64,000 nucleotides of DNA, taken from positions 1-64,000 of the forward strand of contig JAFKEW010000062.1 in NCBI GenBank assembly GCA_017308375.1, read 5' to 3'. This document shows, in pieces, positions 25,495 to 34,051 of this stretch (positions are counted from its first letter, which is position 1; every line of letters begins with the position of its first letter). The notes beneath the pieces were generated by a model. It was not told the DNA's origin and made no database searches. It saw only the letters and a program-made list of their open reading frames with translations. This stretch comes from Alphaproteobacteria bacterium (GTDB lineage: Bacteria; Pseudomonadota; Alphaproteobacteria; Micropepsales; Micropepsaceae). The position numbers and the translations under genes are program-made.

Positions 25495-27035
25495 TTATTT
25501 ATCTGTGCCGTGAAGTGTTGTTCGAGGGCTGAACCGGCGGCGGCAAAGGCGCTCGGCCAGTCACCGGCCTTGCGCGGGCGGATACAATGTGCGGCGGGCG
25601 CCAGGGGTTCGTGATCCTGGCCGAAGCTGGTCCAGCTTGTGTCGTAAAGGACTTTGAACACTGCCGTACCGGCCGCTGCCGCCAGCCATGAAACCGCGGT
25701 GGGGGCGGAGATCACGGCGTCCAGTTCGCTGAACAGGGCGGCGGTGCGATCCAACTCCTGCTTCTGGTCGAGGGCTTGCGGGCGCAGAATGGTGCGGCCG
25801 CTCAACTGCTCCAGCTTTTGCAGTTCGTCTTCCGCCGCATCGTATTGTGCGTTGACCACCGTGCCGGGCAGGGTTTTGAGAAACTCCGCCCATTGTTCCA
25901 GCGGCGCATATTGCAAACCGCGCAGGCCATTGGTTTTGCCGCTGCGCCAGCAGATGCCGATATAAGGTGCGGCCCCACCGCCCGATAGCACATGGCGCCA
26001 ATGCGCGCGTTCCTGCGCGTCGGCCACCAGATAAGTGTGGGGTGCGGGAAAATCGGCCAGCGTCTTGCGCAGATATTTCGGTAGCGAGCCCATTTCGACC
26101 GCCGCACCGGCACCGCCCGCCGCTTTCAGCCAGCCGTAAAGCGCATGGGTGACGCCGCCGCGGCTTTCAAGCTGTTGCGGGCGGACCGCAACCCTGGGGA
26201 ACGAACGGCGGAACAGGGCCACCAGCCGCGGCTCGCATTCGAGCACGACCGCGCCGCCATCCTTCTGCGCCCGGTCCGACAGTTGCGGGATCAGGCTTGC
26301 AAACATGATCTGATCGCCGACGCCCTGTTCGGCGGTGACGAGAAGGCGCGCCCGCCGCAAGGGCGCCCCGGACCAGCGCGGCAAGCCATGCTGATAACGC
26401 GGGGCCTTGCCGGCGATTTTCAGCCGCGCTTCATAATCCTGCCAGCCCTGTTTCAGATTGCCGGCCAGAAGATGCAGCACCGCCCGGTTGAGCTTGAGCT
26501 GCGGGTTCTGCCCGTCGGCACGGATGGCGCGGTCGTAAAGGCCGAGTGCTTCCTCCACGGCACCGTCATCGGCCAGAAGGTCGGCCAGATTGCCGAGCGC
26601 GGGCGCGTAATCGGGGCGCAGGGCGAGTGCCGCGCGAAAATGCTGTTTGGCCTTTTCCGTCTCGCCCCGTTCGCGCAGGGCGGAACCCATGGTCAGCCAC
26701 AATTCCGGCTGCCCCGGCGTTTGCGACAGGGGCTGGGCCAGCAATGCGATGGCGGCTTCCGCCTGGCCGCGGGCGCGCAACAGATTGGCCAGATTGACCA
26801 GTGCCTCGATCCGGGCCGGATCGGTGGCAAGGACACGGCGATAGAACTGTTCTGCCGCAGCGTCGAGGCCGAGTGCGCGCGCGGTGTTGCCCAGTGCGAA
26901 CAGCACGCGCGTGTCATCGGGCGTGGCGGCCAGCGCACGCTCAAAATTCTCGATCGCCTCGTGGTGGCGGCCGCTGGCCGAAAGCGCCAGGCCGCGCTGA
27001 TAAAACGGATCGGAACCGGTTGCAGGAAATGCCAT
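25491..27035 (-). CDS. TPR-glycosyltransferase, FlmG-like flagellin glycosyltransferase candidate (copy 2)
   Basis: The N-terminal half consists of consecutive TPRs (for example YQRGLALSASGRHHEAI, LVNLANLLRARGQAEAAI and LWLTMGSALRERGETEKA). The C-terminal half is a GT-B-like domain with RLLVTAEQGVGDQIMFA, YIGICWRSGKTNGLRG and LDAVISAPTAVSWLAAAAG. Domain order and motifs match the protein at 7092-8852, so both are FlmG-like. I prefer the ATG at 27035 (514 residues); a GTG at 27077 would put a perfect CtrA box inside the gene. It is convergent with the PseF-PseG gene and overlaps it by 4 bp. Confidence 0.75.
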   Translation of the reverse strand: MAFPATGSDPFYQRGLALSASGRHHEAIENFERALAATPDDTRVLFALGNTARALGLDAAAEQFYRRVLATDPARIEALVNLANLLRARGQAEAAIALLAQPLSQTPGQPELWLTMGSALRERGETEKAKQHFRAALALRPDYAPALGNLADLLADDGAVEEALGLYDRAIRADGQNPQLKLNRAVLHLLAGNLKQGWQDYEARLKIAGKAPRYQHGLPRWSGAPLRRARLLVTAEQGVGDQIMFASLIPQLSDRAQKDGGAVVLECEPRLVALFRRSFPRVAVRPQQLESRGGVTHALYGWLKAAGGAGAAVEMGSLPKYLRKTLADFPAPHTYLVADAQERAHWRHVLSGGGAAPYIGICWRSGKTNGLRGLQYAPLEQWAEFLKTLPGTVVNAQYDAAEDELQKLEQLSGRTILRPQALDQKQELDRTAALFSELDAVISAPTAVSWLAAAAGTAVFKVLYDTSWTSFGQDHEPLAPAAHCIRPRKAGDWPSAFAAAGSALEQHFTAQINN

Positions 27036-27058
27036 CGGCGGAGCATCGCCGCCGCTGT

Positions 27059-27097
27059 TTAAGGGCGCGTTAAGCACGTTCGATTCTTTCTTATGTT
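27059..27097 (+). promoter_or_regulatory. CtrA-type box TTAA-N7-TTAA with a rightward -10
   Basis: TTAA (27059-27062), seven bases, TTAA (27070-27073) is a perfect CtrA box between the divergent TPR-glycosyltransferase and the flagellin-associated beta-propeller gene. A TATGTT (27092-27097) follows at 18 bases, the same spacing as in the promoter at 6883-6921. Transcription would start near 27104, about 65 nt ahead of the ATG at 27169. Confidence 0.5.
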
Positions 27098-27168
27098 TAG
27101 GAAGGCGTTAAGGCCAATTGGCCGACAATTTCGCCGACAATCTCTGCTGCGCGCGGGTAGAAAGAGCG

Positions 27169-29895
27169 ATGGCCGTTACACCCACGCTGGTCAGCTTCGA
27201 TCCTTCGGTGCTGGTCAGCTATTACAATGCGAAGCTGCCCATCAGCACGGCACAGGCGACCGCGCTGAAGAATGCTGCGCAAGGCTCGGCCACACAAACC
27301 ACGCTGACGCCGCCGTGGGATTCAAGCGTTCCCCAGCCCACGCAGGAAGCGCAGGATGCCTGGGCGCTTGGCAACACCCCGTTCATCGATACATCGCAAC
27401 TGCCGCAATCGGGGGCGGCCACCACCGATGCGGCCAAGGCCGATCAGGATTATCAGAAGCTGTTCACGCTCTATCAGGGCCTGAACCGGCTCGCCTATCT
27501 TGCCGGGATGGCCTCGCGCGACGGCACCTTGAGCGGGCAATTGCCGGGCCTCGACACGCGCTTTCAAAGCGGGTTGCTGGATATCCAGAAATTCCTCAGC
27601 ACCACCACCTTCAACAATTTCACGCTGCTGCCCGGCACCAAGATGTCGAGCGTGACAAGCACGGCCGGCGTGCCCCTGTCGCAAACGAATTATATCGGCG
27701 GCGTGGTGGTGAAGGGCAGTGCGCTGTTCCAGCCTTTGTCCAATGTCAGCACGTCCGACAGTTTCACCATCGGCGTGACCAAGGGCGGGGTTCAGACCAA
27801 TGTGCAGATCGATCTCGCCAATGTTTCGGGCCCGCTGACGCTCGACAATATCGCGGCCTATATCAACCAGCAGCTTTCCGATGGCGGTTTCTCCACCCGC
27901 GTGCAGCGCACCGTGATCAGCGACGGCAATACCGATACGGCCAGCAGCACGAGCGCAAGCAGTACAAGCGGTACAGGCAGCACAAGCGGTACGGGAACAA
28001 GCGGCACCAGTGACGCCAACACCGATCCGATCTCGAAGAAAACCTTCGGGCTTGAAATCAGGACCACGGCATCCGAAACGCTCACCTTTTCGGCGGCTTC
28101 GGCCACACCGGCGCTTTATCTGGCCGGCAGCACCGGCAGCACGGCAGATGGCACCGGAACCGGGCGGCTGATCAAGCTGACCGATCTCGACGGCACGCAA
28201 CGCGCGGCCTTCAACACCCAGATCGCACCCGACAGCGGCACCGCCGAAGCCAAGGCCAGCGTGGTGGACGCCAACGGCAATATCTATGTGGTCGGCAACA
28301 CCACCGGCAGTTTCGCCAATCAGATCACGCAAGGCTCGCAGGACGTTTTTCTGACCAAGTATGATTCCGCCGGGAAAGTCCTGTGGCAGCGGCTTCTCGG
28401 CAGTCAGGACGAAGCGGCGGGCTTTTCGCTCGCGCTCGATCCGACCGGCGGCGTGGTGGTGGCGGGGACCACGACCGGCATGCTGACCGGCGATTCCGTC
28501 GGCGGCGGCCAGGACAGTTTCGTGGCCAAATTCGCGGCCGACGGCACGCAGAAATGGCTGCATCAGGTCGACCCGCTGGCCAATGACCAGGCTTATGCCG
28601 TCAGTGTCGATGCCAGCGGCAATGTCTATTACGCGGGTCAGGTCTCGGGCACGATTGCTGCAGGGCAAACATCGTCCGGCATGGCCGATGCGTATGTCGG
28701 CAAGCTCGACGCCAGCGGCAAGGTTGTCTACCGCCAGCAATTCGGCACCAGCGGCAACGATCAGGTATCGCAAATGGCAACCACCAGCGATGGCGGCCTG
28801 GTGGTGGCGAGCGTGCAGAACGGTCACGCCATTGTCTCGAAATATGCCGGTGGCGATGCCACCACGGCACCCCTGTGGCAGATGGATCTGGGCGATCTGA
28901 AGGGCGGCACGCTCGGCGGTATCGCGGTGTCGGGCAATCAGATCTATCTCTCCGGCGCCACCACCAACACCGCACTGACCGCGGGCGGACAGGCCAATAT
29001 CGCACACGCCAGTTCGGGCGGCAGCGATGCGTTTGTCTTCCGCCTCAACGCTTCGGACGGAACGGTCTATCTCACCGGCACCACGCGCGGCACCTTTGCC
29101 GGACAGACGCAGAGTTTCGCCAATGCACCGATGATGTTCGTCAGCGCGCTGGATGCGAGCGGCAATGTGAACTGGACGCGCCAGTATGGCGGCACCGGCG
29201 GGCAGTCGGCGGGGGCCGGCATCGCGCTCGACGAACAGGGGGCGAGTGTGCTGGACGCGCTTGGCCTGCCGCGGGGCACGGTCTCGCTCACCCAATCGGT
29301 GCGGCTGACCGACCAGACCACCTTGAAGGAAGGCGACAGCTTCACGCTCTCCATCAACGGGCGGATGAGCCGCGATGTCACCATCCGCATTTCGGCCGAT
29401 GAAACGATGAGTTCGCTGGCGTCCAAGATCAACAGCGCGCTGACCTTCAACGGCGAAGCGAAAGTGACCTACAACGCGCAAGGGGCTGCGTTGAATATTA
29501 GCGCCAATGACGGGGTTCAGATCACGCTCAAAAGCGGGCCCGCCGGGCAGGATGCGCTGGGCGGGCTTGGCATTTCTCCCACCATTCTGGCGGGCAAGCC
29601 GAAAACGGATTCGAGTACGGATTCATCGGATACATCCTCCACGCAGAAACAGATTTTCGGACTCGGCCTGCCCAAGACGCTCGACCTGTTGACCACCGCC
29701 GATGCGAAATCGGCACGCGGGCAATTGCTGGGCGTGCTGTCGTCGCTGCGCGGCGCCTATCGCACGCTGACGACACCCGATTACAGCACGATGTTCGGCC
29801 CGCAGGTGAGCGGAACGGCACCGGCCTATCTACAGAAACAGATCGCGAGTTACACGCTCGCGCTCAACGCGCTGTCTGGCGGCGTCTCGGCCTGA
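27169..29895 (+). CDS. Large flagellin-associated protein with beta-propeller (SBBP-like) repeats
   Basis: This 908-residue protein has no signal peptide. An N-terminal helical region (about 1-170) with TFNNFTLLPGTKM resembles the flagellin/hook-associated core. A low-complexity Ser/Thr/Gly linker (about 258-282) follows. Residues about 310-690 hold repeats of the pattern 'DANGNIYVVGNTTGSF ... DVFLTKYDSAGKVLW', matching SBBP-type beta-propellers. A FLG-hook-IN-like segment (about 700-795, with FTLSINGRMSRDVTIRI) and a helical C-terminus complete it. The closest recollection is the Caulobacter FlaEY-type regulatory protein encoded near flbT; that match is from memory and needs a search. It is likely involved in flagellin export or modification. 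Confidence 0.6.
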   Translation: MAVTPTLVSFDPSVLVSYYNAKLPISTAQATALKNAAQGSATQTTLTPPWDSSVPQPTQEAQDAWALGNTPFIDTSQLPQSGAATTDAAKADQDYQKLFTLYQGLNRLAYLAGMASRDGTLSGQLPGLDTRFQSGLLDIQKFLSTTTFNNFTLLPGTKMSSVTSTAGVPLSQTNYIGGVVVKGSALFQPLSNVSTSDSFTIGVTKGGVQTNVQIDLANVSGPLTLDNIAAYINQQLSDGGFSTRVQRTVISDGNTDTASSTSASSTSGTGSTSGTGTSGTSDANTDPISKKTFGLEIRTTASETLTFSAASATPALYLAGSTGSTADGTGTGRLIKLTDLDGTQRAAFNTQIAPDSGTAEAKASVVDANGNIYVVGNTTGSFANQITQGSQDVFLTKYDSAGKVLWQRLLGSQDEAAGFSLALDPTGGVVVAGTTTGMLTGDSVGGGQDSFVAKFAADGTQKWLHQVDPLANDQAYAVSVDASGNVYYAGQVSGTIAAGQTSSGMADAYVGKLDASGKVVYRQQFGTSGNDQVSQMATTSDGGLVVASVQNGHAIVSKYAGGDATTAPLWQMDLGDLKGGTLGGIAVSGNQIYLSGATTNTALTAGGQANIAHASSGGSDAFVFRLNASDGTVYLTGTTRGTFAGQTQSFANAPMMFVSALDASGNVNWTRQYGGTGGQSAGAGIALDEQGASVLDALGLPRGTVSLTQSVRLTDQTTLKEGDSFTLSINGRMSRDVTIRISADETMSSLASKINSALTFNGEAKVTYNAQGAALNISANDGVQITLKSGPAGQDALGGLGISPTILAGKPKTDSSTDSSDTSSTQKQIFGLGLPKTLDLLTTADAKSARGQLLGVLSSLRGAYRTLTTPDYSTMFGPQVSGTAPAYLQKQIASYTLALNALSGGVSA

Positions 29896-30045
29896 CCGTC
29901 TGATATATCTCTCGGGATTTGGCAAAGATGGTGCGAGGAGTGGCGCGCTGCAAGGCCGCGTGATCGGAAATCGTTAGGCAGCGACTCGCACCTGGGGGTT
30001 AACGCATTGAAATCGCGTGCGGTGGATTTCTGAAAAAGTTTTACG

Positions 30046-30260
30046 CGACCCCCCCTCCCGCTCGCGCCATACGCTCGCGACCTCCCCCGCGCGCGGGGGA
30101 GGGTGATTGAGAACAACGCATTCTTATCCTCCCCCGTTTTTACGGGGGAGGAGGCCGCAAACGAAAGGTCCAGTGGACGTTTCGTTGGCCGACAGTTCCG
30201 AAGGAACGGAGGGGGGTGGTGCAGTGTCGCTCGGCCTTCCCTCAAAGGGAGGTGAATGCC
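30046..30260. repeat. Palindrome-rich intergenic mosaic
   Basis: The 381-bp gap between the beta-propeller gene and the FlgN/FlbY-like gene contains several palindromes. A perfect 22-bp palindrome lies at 30081-30102. Ten-bp arms with CCTCCCCCGT (30128-30137) and its complement (30142-30151) enclose a TTTT loop. A GTTCC/GGAAC pair lies near 30195-30207 and a CCCT-caa-AGGG pair near 30239-30249. Shared CCTCCCCC elements suggest dispersed repeats of the kind common between genes in alphaproteobacteria. Other copies are outside this window. Either stem could also stop transcription from both sides. Confidence 0.55.
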
Positions 30261-30276
30261 GTTTCCCTAGAACTGC

Positions 30277-30705
30277 TCAGATCACATTGTTGAAGATCAT
30301 CGCCTGTGCGGGGCGGGTTTGCACCGCGGGCCCGCGGCCATAGGTGCGCGCCGGCGCCATGCGGCGGTCCACCTCTTCGGCAATGGCGCGGATCATGCCT
30401 TCGCTGGCGGTCTTCACCCGTGTCACCAGCCTTGTGTGGCGTGACAGCGTTTCGGCAAAGCGTCTGGTCGATTCCGTCAACCGGGCACGCAGGGCATCGG
30501 GCGCGGCCTTGGTCAGGCCCGGCGTCAGCCCTTGCGCCTCACGGCCATAAAGGGCGGAGAGGGTTTGAATCTCCGGCTGGATGGTGCGCATCTCGCCGGG
30601 TTTTCCCCGCTCAAGGGCCGCGATGTCGGCTTCCAGAGCGGTGATCAGCCGCTCCGCCATGCCGATCAGCCGTTCGATTTTCGGTTCGATCGCATCGCCG
30701 CTCAT
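30277..30705 (-). CDS. FlgN/FlbY-like flagellar protein
   Basis: A 142-residue, mostly helical protein (IERLIGMAERLITALEADIA at the start, basic helix around VTRVKTASEGMIRAIAEEV) with no signal peptide. Its size, helical content and place at the end of flgI-flgJ match the FlgN-like gene called flbY in Caulobacter, thought to be a cytoplasmic chaperone or basal-body-associated protein. It overlaps flgJ by 4 bp. Sequence similarity in this group is weak, so the name rests mainly on context. Confidence 0.6.
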   Translation of the reverse strand: MSGDAIEPKIERLIGMAERLITALEADIAALERGKPGEMRTIQPEIQTLSALYGREAQGLTPGLTKAAPDALRARLTESTRRFAETLSRHTRLVTRVKTASEGMIRAIAEEVDRRMAPARTYGRGPAVQTRPAQAMIFNNVI

Positions 30706-31046
30706 GGTGTCTGCTCCTGCTGTTTCAGCAACTGGGCTTTCATCTGCTGCCCTTTCATCAAATGATCGACGATGGAATCGGCAAGGCCGAGGCCGCCCTG
30801 GGCCGCGATCTGTTTGCCGTATTCGTCCACCATCAAGGAACGGAACATCGCTTCCCCCTCGCCGCCGCCAAAGGGGCCGTCGGTCGAAATGCCCTCGAAC
30901 ATCTGGCCCAGCATCTGGGAAATGAAGACGCCTTCGAATTCGCTGGCGGCTTTGCGCGCCGCCGCTTCGTTCGGTGCGGATTGCGGTGCCCTGACGGGTG
31001 CGCTCTGCGCCAAAGTCATCGCATTGGTGATGGCAAGGTCGGTCAT
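30702..31046 (-). CDS. flgJ: Rod-binding protein (FlgJ N-terminal domain only)
   Basis: The 114-residue protein corresponds to the rod-binding domain of FlgJ: AARKAASEFEGVFISQMLGQ, MFRSLMVDEYGKQIA and GLGLADSIVDHLM. The C-terminal muramidase domain found in enterobacterial FlgJ is absent, as is usual in alphaproteobacteria, where a separate enzyme opens the wall. It shares one base with the flgI stop and overlaps the following gene by 4 bp, so flgI-flgJ-flbY-like is one translationally coupled unit. Confidence 0.85.
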   Translation of the reverse strand: MTDLAITNAMTLAQSAPVRAPQSAPNEAAARKAASEFEGVFISQMLGQMFEGISTDGPFGGGEGEAMFRSLMVDEYGKQIAAQGGLGLADSIVDHLMKGQQMKAQLLKQQEQTP

Positions 31047-32203
31047 TATCCGATCACCTCGATATCGGCCTGCAACGCACCGGCCGCCTTGACCGCCTGC
31101 AGGATGGAGATGATGTCGCGCGGGCCGACGCCAAGCGCATTCAGCCCATCCACCAGGCTTTGCAGGCTGACGCCATCCTGCAGCACCGCCATGCGGTGGC
31201 CCTTTTCATCGTCCACCTGAATGCGGGTGCGCGGTACCACCACGGTCTGCCCGCCGCGGGAGAACGGTGTGGGCTGGCTGACCCCCGGCAGTTCGTCCAC
31301 CTTGATGGTCAGGTTTCCTTGCGCGATGGCGACGGTGGAGATGCGCACATCCGCGCCCATCACGATCACGCCGGACTGTTCGTCGATGATGACCTTGGCC
31401 GGCTGGTCCGGATTGACTTTGACCTGATCGATGTCGCTCAGAAGGCCCATCACGCCGTTGGGGTAATTCGCCGGTACGTTCAGTGTGACGGTGGCGGGAT
31501 TGTCGGCCACCGCAACACGGGTGCCGAGGAAATTGTTGATCGCGCCGGAAATGCGCGTCGCCGTGGTCAGATCCGGGTTGCGCAAGGACAGGCGCAGACT
31601 GTGTTCGCCGGCCAGCTTGTAGCCGGTTTCCTTTTCGATCACCGCGCCATTGGCGATGCGCCCGGCGGTGGGCACGCCACGGGTGACACTGGCCGCCTGG
31701 CCCTGCGCGGAGAACCCGCCGATGGCCACCGGGCCTTGCGCCAGCGCGTAGATCTGGCCGTCGGCCGCGAACAGCGGGGTGACGAGAAGGGTGCCGCCCT
31801 GCAGGCTTTTGGCATCGCCCATCGCGCTGACCGAGACGTCGATCCGCGAGCCTTCCGCGCCGAAGGCCGGCAGGTTGGCCGTCACCATCACCGCGGCGGT
31901 GTTCTTGGTCTGCATGGTCTGGCCACGGGTGTTGACCCCCAGCCGTTCCAGCATGGTCTGCATGCTCTGCTGGGTGAAGGGCGCGTTGCGCAAGGAATCG
32001 CCGGAGCCGTTCAGCCCCACCACCAGGCCATAGCCGACCAGCATGTTGTCGCGGATGCCCTCGATATTGACGAGGTCCTTGATCCGCGAAAAGGCGAAGG
32101 CCGGGATGGGCGCCAGCGCCAGAAGCGCCCCCAGGAAAGCGGCAACCAGCCGGGTGGTCAGCGAATGGGTGAAACGGCGGGCAGAATGACGGCGGCGGCG
32201 CAT
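31046..32203 (-). CDS. flgI: Flagellar P-ring protein FlgI
   Basis: FlgI forms the P ring around the rod in the peptidoglycan layer. From the ATG at 32203 the 385-residue protein has a signal peptide (hydrophobic ALLALAPIPAFA, cleaved near residue 38), then FSRIKDLVNIEGIRDNMLVGYGLVVGLNGSGD, the family hallmark, and TKNTAAVMVTANLP. An upstream in-frame start at 32269 would put 22 residues ahead of the signal sequence and is less likely. It heads the leftward flgI-flgJ unit and is divergent from gpmI across 277 bp in which I see no clear sigma-54 or CtrA site. Confidence 0.93.
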   Translation of the reverse strand: MRRRRHSARRFTHSLTTRLVAAFLGALLALAPIPAFAFSRIKDLVNIEGIRDNMLVGYGLVVGLNGSGDSLRNAPFTQQSMQTMLERLGVNTRGQTMQTKNTAAVMVTANLPAFGAEGSRIDVSVSAMGDAKSLQGGTLLVTPLFAADGQIYALAQGPVAIGGFSAQGQAASVTRGVPTAGRIANGAVIEKETGYKLAGEHSLRLSLRNPDLTTATRISGAINNFLGTRVAVADNPATVTLNVPANYPNGVMGLLSDIDQVKVNPDQPAKVIIDEQSGVIVMGADVRISTVAIAQGNLTIKVDELPGVSQPTPFSRGGQTVVVPRTRIQVDDEKGHRMAVLQDGVSLQSLVDGLNALGVGPRDIISILQAVKAAGALQADIEVIG

Positions 32204-32480
32204 GGCGATCCGTTGAAGAGAAGATATCCGCGTGAACCAATGCGAGAACCATGCCGCCCCGGTTACCATAAGTTACCGTGATATTTCAGTGGGTTGGTGG
32301 GGCCTCAGGGTGCCTGCGGTAACGCTTTTGCCGCCCTTTTCGCGGGCCCCCGGCAAAATCTTCCGGGTCTTTTGCGGATGCCCTTCGCTTTGTGGACTTG
32401 GGCGCGGCGCCTGCCTATTTTCGGATGCAATGCAACATGGCCCGGTGTCCGGCAGGGCCCGGAGAAGGCAAAGGTTCCCG

Positions 32481-34046
32481 ATGCGCCAGAAACCCGGTGT
32501 TCTCTGTATCCTCGACGGCTGGGGCTGGCGCCCGGACGAGACCGACAATGCCATCGCCGCCGCCGCGAAGGCGGGCAAGCTTCCGAATTACCAGCGCATG
32601 CTAGCCGATTGCCCGCGCGGGCTGCTCGCCACCTCGGGCCGGGCGGTGGGCCTGCCGGATGGGCAGATGGGCAATTCCGAGGTCGGGCACATGAACATCG
32701 GCGCCGGCCGGGTGGTGATGCAGGACCTGCCCCGGATCGACGAGGCCATTGCCGATGGCAGTTTCGCCAAATTGCCGGTGCTGACCGGACTGATCGCCAA
32801 GGTGAAGGCATCGGGTGGCGCAGTACATCTGATGGGGTTGATGTCGCCCGGCGGCGTGCACAGCCATCAGCATCACATCGCGGCTTTGGCGCGTGTGCTG
32901 TCCGAGGCCGGGTTGACGGTGTTGGTCCATGCCTTTCTCGACGGGCGCGACACCCCGCCGAAAAGCGCGCTGGGATTCCTGGCCGATTTCGCGAAATCGG
33001 TGGACGGGCTTTCCGGTGTCGGAATCGCGACCGTCAGCGGGCGCTATTACGCGATGGACCGCGACAAACGCTGGGACCGCGTTTCCAAAACCTATGCCGC
33101 CATCATCGAAGGCAAAGGCGTGAAAGCAGCCAGCGCGAAGGATGCGGTGGACGCCTCTTACCGTGACGGCAAAAGCGATGAGTTCGTGGTGCCGTGCGTG
33201 ATCGGCGATTACCAGGGCGCGAAGGATGGCGACGGGCTGATCTTCGCCAATTTCCGCGCCGATCGCGCGCGGGAGATTTCGGCCGCCCTGCTCGACCCTG
33301 CATTCGATGGTTTCGATCGCGCGAAGCGGGTGCGTTTTGCGGCCGCTGCCGGGCTGACGGAATATTCGGACAGTCTGAAGCCGCTGATGGATGCGCTGTT
33401 CCCGCCGGAGGATATTCGCGGCACCCTGGGCGAAACCGCGGCCGATCTGCATCTGAGGCAATTGCGTATCGCGGAGACCGAGAAATACGCCCACGTCACG
33501 TTTTTTCTGAATGGCGGGCGTGAAGATCCCTTTGCGGGTGAGGATCGCATTCTGATCCCGAGTCCGAAGGTCGCCACCTATGATGAGAAGCCGCAGATGT
33601 CGGCCTTCGAGGTGACGGAGAAGCTGGAAGCTGCGATTCTCTCCGGCACTTACGACCTGGTGGTCGTCAATTATGCGAATCCCGATATGGTGGGCCATAC
33701 CGGCGTGATGGATGCAGCGGTCGCGGCGGTGGAAGCGATTGACCAATGCCTGGGACGTTTGCGTGCGGCGGTGGAAAAGGCGGGGGGCGTGCTCCTCATC
33801 ACCGCCGATCATGGCAATGTCGAGTTGATGAAAGACCCCAAAACCGGCGAGCCGCATACCGCGCACACCACGCTGGATGTGCCGCTGATCGCGGTCAATG
33901 CGAAAGGTGCGAAGGGGATGCGGATCGGCAATGGCCGGCTGGCCGATGTGGCGCCGACATTGCTCGATCTGATAGGGATCGAAAAACCGGCGGCGATGCA
34001 CGGCCATTCGCTGATCGAACGCACACATGCAGAGAGCCCGGCCTGA
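32481..34046 (+). CDS. gpmI: 2,3-bisphosphoglycerate-independent phosphoglycerate mutase
   Basis: GpmI interconverts 3- and 2-phosphoglycerate using a phosphoserine and two metal ions. The 521-residue protein begins with VLCILDGWGWRP (metal Asp), GNSEVGHMNIGAG (catalytic Ser), HSHQHHIAAL, FLDGRDTPPKSA and TADHGNVELM with AHTTLDVPL near the C-terminus. The ATG at 32481 follows GGAGAAGG and gives the family's N-terminus. It begins a rightward run with the envC-like gene and ctpA, an order seen repeatedly in alphaproteobacteria. Confidence 0.95.
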   Translation: MRQKPGVLCILDGWGWRPDETDNAIAAAAKAGKLPNYQRMLADCPRGLLATSGRAVGLPDGQMGNSEVGHMNIGAGRVVMQDLPRIDEAIADGSFAKLPVLTGLIAKVKASGGAVHLMGLMSPGGVHSHQHHIAALARVLSEAGLTVLVHAFLDGRDTPPKSALGFLADFAKSVDGLSGVGIATVSGRYYAMDRDKRWDRVSKTYAAIIEGKGVKAASAKDAVDASYRDGKSDEFVVPCVIGDYQGAKDGDGLIFANFRADRAREISAALLDPAFDGFDRAKRVRFAAAAGLTEYSDSLKPLMDALFPPEDIRGTLGETAADLHLRQLRIAETEKYAHVTFFLNGGREDPFAGEDRILIPSPKVATYDEKPQMSAFEVTEKLEAAILSGTYDLVVVNYANPDMVGHTGVMDAAVAAVEAIDQCLGRLRAAVEKAGGVLLITADHGNVELMKDPKTGEPHTAHTTLDVPLIAVNAKGAKGMRIGNGRLADVAPTLLDLIGIEKPAAMHGHSLIERTHAESPA

Positions 34047-34051
34047 TCCGC

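Noticed and set aside
27322..29481. A 719-codon minus-strand frame over the beta-propeller gene
   Set aside because: Antisense shadow of repeated sequence; no recognisable motif and the plus strand has clear propeller repeats.
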